From Humulus lupulus (taxonomy: Eukaryota; Streptophyta; Magnoliopsida; Rosales; Cannabaceae), in NCBI RefSeq assembly GCF_963169125.1, contig NC_084795.1, forward strand, positions 256,799,042 to 256,863,041: a DNA stretch of 64,000 nt, written 5' to 3'. The notes below the pieces were generated by a model, which was not told the origin of the DNA, searched no databases, and saw nothing but the letters and a program-made list of their open reading frames with translations. The position numbers were made by a program, and so were the translations under genes. This document shows positions 11,157 to 21,018 of this stretch, in pieces; within the stretch, counting starts at the first letter, position 1; each line of letters begins with the position of its first letter.

Positions 11157-11804
11157 ACAATTCTTTTTAAAGAATTAACTTGTATTAAATTTACTTTTTA
11201 AAAGTTTATGAACAAGGGGTGGTCAATCATGTGACTGATCGCTTATAAGTGTAAGACCATATTTTGATCACTCATACAGACACGATTGTCCATTTATTAC
11301 AAGAAATAAAAGGGAATGTTCGCAGCCAGTCAATTTTTGTATTTATTACAAGTATTTGCTCATTACGTGTGTTGTTTTGCTATGTTATCGTTTTTCATAT
11401 ATCTTTATTACGAGCAGTAATGTTCGAACAGATCTTGGTCAAGGCAAGTGATAGAGGACCTAAAGCTCCTCAATCACTTGGGGGGCATATAAGGTATCTA
11501 GTAAGCAAAGCATATCGACAGGTATATGTAAACACACGAGCAAAATAAGTGAAAGCATGCTACGGTACTTAGAGTATTTTTCAAAATTTTGTTTAAATTT
11601 TGTTAAATCAAACCAAAGTGATATGCTAAGTTCGGTCAAAATATTATAGTGTCAAAAGAGAAGTCCTTTACACCGCGAGCAATTACTGCTTAGATGTAAT
11701 TGTATGTTAAAAGAAAAAGCTGCTCGTGCAGCAATAAAAAAAGAAATTGTCTTGACACTATGAACCGAGGTCCGTGTGTCTTAAATTACAAAGTTAAAAA
11801 AAAA
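11157..11804. other. Non-coding spacer between pol and antisense gene (element A)
   Basis: AT-rich, with no frame I can support. One 94-codon ORF at 11264 has no recognisable content. It includes a CACTTGGGGGGCATATAAGGTA stretch (11475-11496), a PPT-like word also found after pol in E (CTTGAGGGGCATATGGTA, 55315). It is the counterpart of the spacers in B and E but without an obvious tandem array. Confidence 0.6.
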
Positions 11805-12332
11805 TTATGAAGCAGGAGGGTCTTGAGGAGTTTGCTGGTCGACGGAGGCCCCAATTTCCTCTTCCACGCCATCAATGCCCGTAGCCAAGGAGATTTCGGG
11901 GGAAGATGGGATTTTTGCTCTCTCCTCTTCTTCAAGGCGAGCAAGGCACCTGCTTATTTTAGATTTCCTTAAGCGTTTGGAGAGGTAGCTGAACTCTGCC
12001 TCACGGTTATGCTTCCAGAACGTGTAGAAGAAGTTGAAAGTGGCCCCCTTGTACATCTCCAAGTTGCTAGCATTGGTCTCCTCGAGCTCTTTGATGCGCT
12101 CCTCCAGCCCTTCAGTCTCCTTTCTGCTGATGACCAGATCATCTTGAAGCTTATAGGCTTCCTTGAAATTGAGAAAATAAGCCTCCTTATACTTCTCTTT
12201 CTTCTCGATGGCTTTGATCAAAGTAGCCTAGTGTTGTTTCAGCTCTTCGGTCGGCTTAGCCTTCTGTTCGAGCAGCTCAGTGTTTTTCTTTTCGGCTGCC
12301 TCGAGTTGCTCGATGTATTTCACCTTAGCCAT

Positions 12333-12440
12333 CTTAAGCTCCTCAGCATGTCTAGCCTCGGACCGTTAAGGTCCTCAGCGCGTCTGGCCTCGGACCCTTT
12401 AAGTTCTTCAGCGTGTCTATCCTCAGATGCCTTAAGCTGC
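12333..12440 (-). repeat. 36-bp repeats encoding 12-residue coiled-coil units
   Basis: Three copies on the - strand encode KASEDRHAEELK, GSEARRAEDLN and GSEARHAEELK; one copy has lost a base, shifting the frame. The repeat is within the coiled-coil part of A's antisense gene. Confidence 0.75.
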
Positions 12441-12754
12441 TCGCCAAGTCTTTTCTAATATTGAGCAGCCAAGGCTCTTGAACGACGCTAGCTAGCGATC
12501 ATAGTTAGCATTCCCTGTGATCAGAGAACAAGTTAAACTGATGGTGGAAAATCACAAGATAAACAAATGAACCTCAGCAAGAAATGGCAACTTACGCTGG
12601 CTATTTCATTCAGCGCGCGGTTAATTATCTGGTCGACCTCCATGGAATCAGTACCGATGATGGCCTCTCTCTGGTGCGTCAATGCCTTAATAGTTTAGTC
12701 ATCCTCTCCTTGGCCGAGCTGAGCATGATGTTCGTCAAGGCATCTCCTGTTTTT

Positions 12755-12890
12755 TCAGGAGGTGTCTGGTCGATAGGGGTTGGTGGAACGGTCTGGTCGA
12801 CAGGTGCTGAAGGAGGGGTCTGGTCGACAGGTGCTGGAGGAGGGGTCTAGTTGATGGGGGCTGGGGGAGACGTCAGGTCGAGGGGGGCGG
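12755..12890 (-). repeat. 30-bp repeats encoding Pro-rich units
   Basis: Four to five copies of CTGGTCGACAGGTGCTGGAGG-like units (seen on +). On the - strand they read as PPAPVDQTPP-type units, inside the middle exon region of A's antisense gene, upstream of the basic segment PWSKKKGSRLHRG (13005-13040). Confidence 0.7.
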
Positions 12891-14565
12891 AGGAAGTGTG
12901 GTTTCCCGAGAAGGAACTGGCACAGGAGTATCCCCGGTCCGAGCTTTTTTCATCGGAGGGTTTTTACTGCTTTCACCTCGGTGTAGCCTACTCCCTTTTT
13001 TCTTGCTCCAAGGAGTAGCGGGTACAGGTTCACTGTAAAGTTTGAATAGATCTTCAGTTGACATGGCTGCAAAATAGAAGTGAACAGATAGATAATATGG
13101 ATGGAGGTATCTACTAAATCAAGAAAATAAGATCAAGGAAATTATAAGTAAAATACATGAGCTACAATTACTGGTTGCAATACTATTTACTGTACTACTG
13201 ATACACTCACTCACTACCTTGAAGAAGTCTGAATTCAAATTAGGCATGTATTTAAAGTTGTCGTCCCATTCAAATAAATGACAGGGAATGGGAAAATTGT
13301 CTAAGAGTGAGAATTCAGTACTGTTCTCATCTGAAGATTCAAGAATGAATTCGGGGCCCTCAGAAACCTTCTGTTTGCCCTTTTCTGAGGAGCAGGGGCA
13401 GCAACTACTCGCGGGGTGCTGGAGGGTTTCCTGATAGTCACCCCAATTTTCCTCCTCCTCGGAGGTTATGAAACGCCGTGGTGTTGCTCGGGAACTTCAC
13501 CACTGGTAGCACTCCCCGCAGTTGTTTCCCTCAAATCTTGGTGAGGGGCCAAAAGGCCAACCAGCCTTAGATTATTCTCCATGACCAGCTCTTTGACGCT
13601 TTTTTCTATGTTGGTCATGCTGGCCAGGGAAGCTGCTTGTATCTACATTTCTGGAGTGGGAGCTGGTCGACGCTCTAAAGAACGTGCGAAAAATCTAAAG
13701 GAAATTAAACGACCAGTGAATAAAATAGTTTACCTCCTTTGGTGAAGGCCAAGTTGTTGGAAATTAGGTCTGGTGTTAAAAAGTAATCCTGGAAGTACTT
13801 CCCCACGTTTTACTTGTGGGTGATCTTACTCAGGAAAGTGCGAGCAGATTCCTAGTGGTAAAAGTGGAAGAACCCCGTGTTGTTGTGATTAGGGTTGGAC
13901 TTGAGATCAAATAAATAATTGACCTTGTGTGGCACAGGAACGAACCACTTTTTATGGTTGTATAGGATATAGAGAGCAGAGAGCACTCTATATCCATTTG
14001 GGGTGATTTGGAAGGGGGCGACCTCGAAGTAGTTGGCCACCCCCTGGAAAAATGGATGAAGAGGCAACGTTGCCCCTGCCTCAATATGATATCTCGACCA
14101 GGCGCTGAAGGAGCCCCCATGCAGATTTGCCCGCTGGTCGATGGTAGGCTTCATTAGGGTTATCCCAGGAAGTCCATACTTCTTGAGATAATTCCCTACC
14201 ATCCTAGTTGTGATGTTTCTAGGAGGTACCATGTACCATTCGACTTCTGGTCAAAGGACGTCCCGAGGTTAGGCCTTTGTTTGGATTTCTTATTGAGGAG
14301 TGTTTTCGGCTTGTGTGCTGGTCGAAGGATTTTCAGCCCGAGGAACAAGCTGTTTGACAGGAGGAGAGGTTGTTTTCCTTTTCTTTTGGGCGGTGGATTT
14401 TACTCGACCCATGTTCGATGGACTGGTTGAAGGTGTATTAGAAGGGTTATGAGAAAAAGGAATCTCCAGGATTAGTAACGACGATTGTTCCTGATCTTCG
14501 AGCAACTGGGCGAGCAAGTCTTCATCGATCGACCTCTCACCTCCCCACGGGTCATGCATGAAAAT

Positions 14566-15251
14566 CTGTGAACATAGAAGGGGAGATGAGAATCTACGGC
14601 CAAAAGACCAAGATAATGGAAAAGTTGGAATAACGTTGCTCGTGTATAAAAGCTAAGCTTTTATACGACCAGCATCATTCTAACAAAAACACTAAATTCT
14701 ATGCGAACTGTTTGGAAAATGGATTGAAAAGCAGAAGGGAAAAGTGTTTTGACTCTGAAAGGGCGGGAAAAACCCAGTTTTTTCTACATGCTTGAAAATC
14801 GAATTTTTACTTCGATTTTACGCCCTAAATAAATAATCCTAACTCCCAAACCGATTCCTAAGCCTCATGTAGTGTTATTTCCTTATCTTATCATGCTCAT
14901 ACCTACGTACCCATTTACCCCAAAACAGTTTCTTCCACGAACATTCAAGAAGTCAAGGTCCGAAATAGATATATTCTTCAGTGTTCTGGAGGAGAAAGTG
15001 AAAAGTAAAAAATAAAAAGTAATTTTGAGGGGTTATATATATACTGGTCGAAGTGCGGTTACAGAGGTAATCATAAGGGGTGACTTTTCGGGGCATGGGT
15101 AAATGTAATAGCCGTCGAATCACTTTTTGGGAAACTGTAATGATATGATTGGTTGCCTTTTTTGATAAGGCATGGACGACTCTGACAGATTTGACAAGGC
15201 ATACGAAAGGTAGGTTGTCTAAGTTTACTTTTTGCTAGTCGCAGTAAAATA
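14566..15251 (-). promoter_or_regulatory. Upstream region of A's antisense gene
   Basis: Non-coding. On the - strand, TATATATAA at about 15034-15044 is a TATA candidate, some 480 bases before the ATG; the ATG-proximal acceptor at 14566 implies a 5'-UTR intron. A perfect 23-bp palindrome with a central A (GTATAAAAGCT, then its complement) sits at 14644-14666. Donor choice is not clear. Confidence 0.45.
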
Positions 15252-15266
15252 AACTTGGGGGGAAAA
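15252..15266 (+). other. Polypurine tract of element A
   Basis: AACTTGGGGGGAAAA immediately precedes the TG of the 3' LTR. Confidence 0.88.
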
Positions 15267-15883
15267 TGTTTACCCTAAACCAGCTCCTGATGATGTGGCA
15301 GGATTGACCTACACGTGGCAGGCGCGTGACAACTTTGAGTGGATGAATCTTGTTCGACCATCGACCAGAAAGTCATTGATTTATCAAGCATCATGCTTAG
15401 GTGCGACCAGTCTGGTCACATACTTTCATTTACTTCCTTTTGGATATGTAATCTTGTAATATTTGCATTAATTGTATTTTTCTTTTATTACTTAGATACT
15501 TGAGTCTTAATGACAATTATGGCCCATCAGCCCATATATTCTTCTTGAGCCTATAAATAAGAATAGAAGGGCACAAGGAGGGGGATCTTTTTGGGGAATT
15601 TTTGATCTTGGTACTTGGAGAGAAAAATACAGTGTAATTATTCACCGAGGTTGTAACCTTCTCAGGGCTTGTGAAACTCATGAACCCTAGTTCATTGATC
15701 ACAGTGTTGGGATTCCACATCAATAAGAACACTAAGTGGACGTAGGTTATTACCATCCAATTGGGGCCGAACCACTATAAATCATTTGTGTTGTTCACTT
15801 TTCCATTTGAATTTCTTTTTGTGTTCTTCTCATTTTTTATCGTTTATCTGACTCCGTGTTGTTGACCAATTTGAGGGTCAACA
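15267..15883 (+). repeat. 3' LTR of element A
   Basis: 617 bp, TGTTTACCC to GGGTCAACA, with intact TG/CA ends and the TATA box at 15552. Followed by the TSD copy AGTTG (15884-15888). Confidence 0.92.
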
Positions 15884-16010
15884 AGTTGATTAAATTAAAC
15901 TGATAGGATAAGAGAAGGATGCCCATGTGAGCTAAAGTCAATATAGGAACATTACTCATTATATAATATTATAAAAAAATGGATAGAGGTCCACACGTGA
16001 AGATGTTATA

Positions 16011-16037
16011 TTATGAGGAGTTACCTTCTCCTCATAA
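16011..16037. repeat. Short inverted repeat
   Basis: Perfect 10-bp arms TTATGAGGAG / CTCCTCATAA around a 7-base loop, 46 bases before the ATG at 16083. It could form a hairpin in a leader RNA, or be a relic of a small inverted-repeat element. Confidence 0.6.
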
Positions 16038-16082
16038 CATATCCTAGTGTACAGAATTTTAGATCAATTACAAAACAAAATT

Positions 16083-16481
16083 ATGGGTGACCAAGGTTTC
16101 TATGCTGTTTTCAAAGGTCCAAATTCAGGCATACATAGGAATCATCAAGTAGACACTGAAGAGGTGAGGAGAACCGATTATAATTTCCTTCATGAGTATC
16201 CATCATTAGTTGAAACAATTGCAACATTTTTCATGTACAACCAAGGATGCTTCAACCCATTCAAAGATGATGTGAGAGCAATATCATGCATAAATTACAG
16301 AGACTGGTGGGAGACTGATGAGGAGGATGAATGTCCTCGTCTTACTGGGGAACCCTCAATGGACGGAGGTGAAGGTCATTCTAATGTAGAAGGAGAAGGA
16401 GAATATAGTGCTTTGGAAGCTGACCTTGAGGAGAGGCTAAAGATAAAGGACACACATTATTATGATAGAGGATGTCAATGA
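16083..16481 (+). CDS. Small host-like protein, copy 1 (132 aa, unknown function)
   Basis: An intact frame starting MGDQGFYAVFKGPNSGIHRN; an in-frame ATG at 16047 would add 12 residues. I chose 16083 because it aligns with the start of copy 2 at 16928. The N-terminal half has FYAVFKGPNSG, later FNPFKDD; the C-terminal half is acidic (WWETDEEDE, EGEGEYSALEADLEER). The FYxxFKGPxSGxY pattern recalls the small N-terminal domain of RNase H1/viroplasmin type proteins, but the match is short and the conserved rest of that domain is not evident. An AT-rich stretch with TATAAAAAA lies at 15969-15978. It could be a real small gene or a relic; expression data would decide. Confidence 0.45.
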   Translation: MGDQGFYAVFKGPNSGIHRNHQVDTEEVRRTDYNFLHEYPSLVETIATFFMYNQGCFNPFKDDVRAISCINYRDWWETDEEDECPRLTGEPSMDGGEGHSNVEGEGEYSALEADLEERLKIKDTHYYDRGCQ

Positions 16482-16850
16482 AGATTAAGAAATATAGTTA
16501 TTCACGCACATAATATAGACTTATTTTGAATATTGCTTTTATTTTCTTTAGTATTTTGTATGTTTGAAATCCATGGTTTCCATCAGTTTGACTATGTTTA
16601 ATTCGAATATATAATTAGGTATGACCATGCAATTTTATGTAAGCTCTTAAGTTGATGATTATAATGAAATGGATCTTAGTTCAATTTTATTACAAAACCT
16701 TGTGTCAAACCTTCCCATAAAATAAAATAACTAGAAATATTAACAATAGTTAAAGTTTTAATATTACACCTTTGACAAAAACACCCCTAAATAAATAATT
16801 TATAATAGCCACATTAAGGGGTAGTCATGGAATCAAGGGGTCAACTTCAC
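16482..16850. other. AT-rich intergenic stretch
   Basis: Between the two small ORF copies. No frame, repeat or signal that I can support, apart from general AT-richness. Confidence 0.6.
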
Positions 16851-16858
16851 TATAAATT
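16851..16858 (+). promoter_or_regulatory. TATA-like box before copy 2
   Basis: TATAAATT, 77 bases upstream of the ATG at 16928 and followed by a C/A-rich leader (ATTCCACAACATCTGAC), a typical spacing for a plant core promoter. Confidence 0.4.
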
Positions 16859-16927
16859 ATAGTATGCATTCCACAACATCTGACAAAACCCTTATCCTAC
16901 CATTAATTACTAAAGTTCATTGGCATT

Positions 16928-17230
16928 ATGGATGAAGTAGGAATTTTTTATGTACTCTTCAAGGGTCCTCAAAGTGGTCTTTATACATCGTGGTATGATG
17001 CACACAAAGAGTTCGACAAGACCAAAGACAATATCATGATTCCATACCGATGTTTAGTCTAATCACCGGCTGCCTTTAATGGATACATGAAGGGAACCTT
17101 CCATCCCTTCAAACATACTTTCACTGAGTGCAACTGTGTAATTGACAAGCACACCTTATTTACAGATGGGGAAGATGAGTGTGAAGAGGAGACTTGCATT
17201 GTTGCTGATGGATACAAGCAAGAAAGTCGT
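16928..17230 (+). pseudogene. Small host-like protein, copy 2 (broken)
   Basis: MDEVGIFYVLFKGPQSGLYT aligns with copy 1 (FY..FKGP.SG), and 17087-17125 (MKGTFHPFKHTF) aligns with copy 1 MYNQGCFNPFKDDV at equal spacing. A TAA at 17060 interrupts the frame where copy 1 has a Glu codon. The acidic tail (DGEDECEEE) matches copy 1 in character. From about 17200 on, sequence is shared with the opposite-strand transposon-type ORF, so the 3' end is probably lost. The two copies lie head-to-tail about 845 bp apart: a tandem duplication. Confidence 0.5.
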
Positions 17231-17964
17231 GCATCCAAGTATGTGAGTCAACTTCCCAGCCTTGTACTTGGAAATAGATTTCATAAACTCGCGGTAGCTA
17301 TGTGTTGCCCAGTTTTTGTAACCAATTCTTCTGGGGTCAGCTACAACATTTATGTATCCAGTACGCAATTGCCCTCCAAATCCCAGCACCAATACGCTCC
17401 CGAATATGACGAGAACCATAGTAGATAAGAAAAAATCATTAGCTGCTTCATAATCGACCAGCTGTGCTTCTAAAGCTACCAGTTTGACACGATTATTTAT
17501 TCCTAGACAAGTAGTCTTCAACTCTGAAATCAGAACCCTCAACGTAGGTTGAACCTCTTCATTGCCATCAAGTACACACATCACCTGCCGGAATATCTTC
17601 CCCGACATGTGCAGCCTTTTCCCATAGATATTCGTAGTGCTATGACCCACATCGACGTTTTCAATGAGCCACTGCATTAAAATATTGTATATATTAGGGA
17701 AATATTCCCTGAGAAATGCCTCAAACCCAGCAGCTCTCACCATTGCTTTCTGCGCCTCAGACATCCTATGCACAATACGGCTGGCCCTCTCAAACGAGCA
17801 TCTAGTCACATAGGGATGTGTTGGACCTGTTTTCCGGACTCAACCTTTTGGCGGGGTAAAAACTCTCCAGAATCATCTTCATCTTCAAAATCCGTCCCAG
17901 TATCTCCACCATTGATTTTGTCACTGGAATCGTGTGTGTTCCCACGCTTTCTCTTATGATTATA
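17195..17964 (-). pseudogene. Transposon-type ORF, frameshifted
   Basis: The - strand reads MYNHKRKRGNTHDSSDK (a basic start, from 17964), an acidic stretch (TDFEDEDDSGEFL) and, after a 1-base frame change near 17810, TRCSFERASRIVHRMSEAQK, VRAAGFEAFLREYFPNI, WLIENVDV and, at the end, HILGCTTFLLVSI. The order RCS..., a 'GF..L' segment, a WL segment and a 'GGCLLFL'-like end recalls a domain often carried by plant Mutator-like and CACTA elements with Ulp1-type genes. I recognise the pattern only weakly. The start of the middle part is GTG, so it is not an independent gene. Confidence 0.4.
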
Positions 17965-18537
17965 CATAAAAAAAATCATATACCAGGTGAAACAACATGT
18001 AAGTTGCTTAGTTTTAATTAGAAAATGTATTAATTTATTTTTATTTAAATAAATAAAAAATATCATATATTATAAAATAATGACATAAATATATTAAAAA
18101 AAATATTTAAACCAAAATATTATCTACAATTTAAAAAAAATAAAATAATAACTTTTTATATCACAAAGTGCCTTACTTCTATTCAAGGTAAAAATCGTTT
18201 GACCATGATATTTTTCAAAGCACATCTCAGTGATTGGAGAGAAAATTTGTTTATTATTTATAGAATATGAATATTATTCTACTTTCTTATGTAATTACGT
18301 AGCCACAATATACATTTGCACACAAACGATATCTATATATAATGTATTTATAATGTTTATTATTATTTAATATAAATATATATATATACGTTAGATTTTG
18401 TAGTAAAAAGATGAAATTATGTTTTTAGTAATTACAAAATTAATTAAACCATGTGAATTAATCAAAGTGCGAAATGGTAATTAAATGTTTAAACAGATTT
18501 CAGTTCTGTCGGGACAGAATCCGAACTAGTCACGACA
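17965..18537. other. Very AT-rich stretch with a Copia-like edge
   Basis: From 17990 to 18480 it is A/T-dominated with no frame. From about 18485 the sequence changes; TTCTGTCGGGACAGAA (18503-18518) is a palindrome of the type found near Copia LTR ends. This may be the left edge of the Copia LTR that resumes at 44426, with element D inserted between. Confidence 0.4.
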
Positions 18538-18542
18538 GAAAC
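18538..18542. repeat. Target-site duplication of element D (left)
   Basis: GAAAC here and GAAAC at 44421-44425. Confidence 0.85.
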
Positions 18543-20774
18543 TGTAACGCCCTACTACCTTAGAGCCGTTACCAAGTGAGTTTTAAGACAAAACAGTGCA
18601 ATGAACTCGCTAACAGAGGTTTTGAAACGAAAGTGTGACTAATTAAAAGTTAAGGCTGTAATCTTTGAAAATGCGTTGATTCAATAAAAACTTCTAGTAT
18701 TAAACATTTGGGATCCCAAAATAAGGTTTGAAAACCGTTTACATCTTGAAATAAGTTTACAGTTGATCAGTTCTAAATTCATAGGTTATTACAGCCATTT
18801 TCGAATAAACCCTCAACCAAAGCAGTCGGGCAGGCCAAACATGTACGCGTCGCTTCACGCTCTCCGTACTCATGGTTGGTTGACGCAACCATTGCCCTTA
18901 CCTGCAACACGGAGCACCCGTGAGCCGAAGCCCAGCAAGAAAACTCATGCAGAACATAACATATGCAATTTATACAGTTTATCATAACAAATAATCCACA
19001 TATAAACAAGTCAACCATTAGACTAAGCAAACACGGCCATGCCGCCCCAGAAGCCTTACCAAAGCCTGGGGTTTCGGTCCTCACCATAAGGATATCACAT
19101 GTATCCACCGAGCCCTGCCCTGACTATAAGCATCCCATGTGCTAAGTGTTACTTCCGGCTCCGCTGCCGTACCCGGCCTACGCCACACTCGGCCCTTGCC
19201 GTTCATTTCATTATAATCATATATAGCATAAATCAAGCAACATTCAAACAAATGCCAATTTATTTAAATCTGCACCCTAACATGTAATGCAATATAGGGC
19301 CATGCCCGGCAATCACACTATGGGCCCATGCCCTATCCTACGGGTGTTATAGTTTTCTTACCTGTATCCCGAGCTTCACAATGCACCAAAGTCACAAGCA
19401 CGGTCCTCTAGCACGAGCCTCTCCAATAGCCTAGTCACAACACACATAAAATAGTTTTTAATACTAACCAACCCAAAACCACTTCCCGGGACCAATCCCG
19501 CACTCTCGGGACCTCTAAAACCTTAAAACAACACCCCGGAGACATCCCCCGAACCCCCGGAGCAAAGGCCTAAAATTGCCAAAAATGATATCTTGAAATT
19601 GGCCTTGTGCCGCGGCACCCAGCAAGTCAGGGGCACCACGCCGCGACACGCAAAAACTGTGCCGCGGCACGCCTTCGCAGGCCCAGAATTGTGGGTTTTC
19701 CTTCGTGTTTTCACCGAGTTAAAACCTTCCCAAATCATACCAAACCAATACCCAAACCCCAAAATCAATTTAAGATTTTAAATGGACCATCTAACAACCC
19801 ATAAACACTAGATTCAAGCTCAAAACACAATCACACTCACAAATCCACCCAATTGATTTCAACTTCAACAACTTAAACCCATAGGCCAAAAACACAAACC
19901 CAAGCTTGAAAAACCTAAACCATACCTCAAAAATCTTAAACCACGACAGATAAAACTCTTAAAATTGTCTAGGATCCTTACCTTTAAGTGGAGAATCCAC
20001 CCTTTGCTTCCTTGAATCCAACTCCAAGTCTCCAAAATCAGCTCCTTCCCCTCTTCTTCTTCTTCTTCTTCTTCTTCTTCTAGCTTTTCTTTCTCTTTAT
20101 TTTTAACAAAACCAAACAATGACCAAGCCCCAAACCGTGTACCCCCATATAACCCAGCTGCCATAGATCAAATTCCCAGCCAAATGACCATTTTACCCCT
20201 CCTTGCCTATCCTTTCCCAACTAAACCTCAAGGGCACTTAAGTCCTTTTACTTCTATTTCATTTATACCATTTTCTATCTAGAACTTGTTACTCTCAGCA
20301 GTAACTAATGGTTACCCAGGTTACTCAATCACCAATAACCATTACCCGCTAAATCTCAATCTTAACCATAAAATTCCCAAAGTACCCTTAGGCTCCTCCC
20401 GAGCCGGGTATAGAAATCCCGTTGTGACTCTTAAGTTAACTAGCTCTCTAGGACCGTCTCGACATGTGCATCACAATAATAACACCACACTCACGTGGTA
20501 CAATTCACAGAATACAATTATCACATATATGCCCTCAGCGGGCTAAAATTACCAATCTACCCCTATCATGCAAACGGGGTCCACATGCATAATTATTTCA
20601 CCTAACATGCATACTAACCACGTAGTCATGCATCTCAATGTTCAGTTAGTCATATAACATGCTTTAAATCATAACCATGCATTAAACTCATAAAATCACA
20701 CATAAATTGCATTATGCCCTCCAGGCACACTAATCAAGGCCCTTGAGCCTTATTAGCGATTTTGGGTCGTTACA
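18543..20774 (-). repeat. LTR of element D (3' LTR in element orientation)
   Basis: 2,232 bp, TGTAACGCCC to GGTCGTTACA. It aligns along its whole length with 42137-44420 at about 98% by eye, with short indels. Short ORFs inside occur at the same place in both LTRs and are not genes. A (CTT)n run is at 20050-20080. Confidence 0.92.
20050..20080. repeat. (CTT)n microsatellite in LTR D
   Basis: About ten CTT units; the partner LTR has only about six at 43711, explaining part of the length difference. Confidence 0.9.
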
Positions 20775-21013
20775 ACTATCCCCTCCCCATAAAAATTTCT
20801 TCCTCGAAATTTATCCAAACACATCAGTCAGTAAACCCGCAACTCTGAACCTGAATCCCAAGGTCCACCGCCTTTACTTTACTTTTCAACAACACTCTTA
20901 CAAGAGTAACAATCTTGCCCCACAAGATCTTGTCTAATAGCCATGCTCTCGATAGCCCCTTGTTAACCCTGCAACCTTGTCGAAGCCCAGGGTCTGCCTA
21001 GATTACAATGACC
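20775..21013 (-). other. PPT and 3' end of D's internal region
   Basis: CTATCCCCTCCCCAT (20776-20790) is, on the - strand, a purine tract directly before the LTR. The rest has no frame and runs to the solo-LTR insertion. Confidence 0.75.
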
Positions 21014-21018
21014 AATTC
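21014..21018. repeat. Target-site duplication of solo LTR (left)
   Basis: AATTC here and at 23247-23251. Confidence 0.85.

Larger units (their letters stand above)
11805..14565 (-). pseudogene. Antisense accessory gene of element A (spliced, broken)
   Basis: It runs opposite to gag-pol. An acceptor-like TTCACAG sits six bases before the ATG at 14559. Exon 1 (14559-13734, 826 nt, ends in phase 1) carries the family domain: SAWSRYHIEAGATLPLHP, VAPFQITPNGYRVLSALY. The donor is GGAG|GTAAAC; a possible acceptor is at 13675. The last exon starts after GATCACAG at 12514 (GMLTMIAS) and is coiled-coil, ending with FFYTFWKHNREAEFSYL and a stop at 11805. It has stops after TPQ (14290), after HFYH and in later exons, plus frameshifts. 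The domain resembles what Pfam calls Transposase_28, 'putative gypsy type transposon' (recognised, not searched). Function unknown. Confidence 0.75.
4404..15883 (+). mobile_element. Element A: Tat-type Ty3/gypsy LTR retrotransposon, decayed
   Basis: An 11.5 kb element bounded by a perfect 5-bp TSD. It has two LTRs of about 615 bp, a PBS three bases after the 5' LTR and a PPT directly before the 3' LTR. Internal order is Gag, protease, RT/RNase H, second RNase H, integrase, spacer, antisense accessory gene. Many stops and frameshifts make it non-autonomous. The LTRs differ at roughly 5-6% of sites by eye, making it older than B and E. The order of enzymes (integrase last), the extra RNase H and the antisense 3' gene point to the Tat lineage. 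Confidence 0.93.

Noticed and set aside
18779..19108. 109-codon ORF in LTR D, also at 42373-42702
   Set aside because: Present in both LTRs of D, with frame-preserving similarity only as expected for a young LTR pair; no coding pattern in the related solo LTR.
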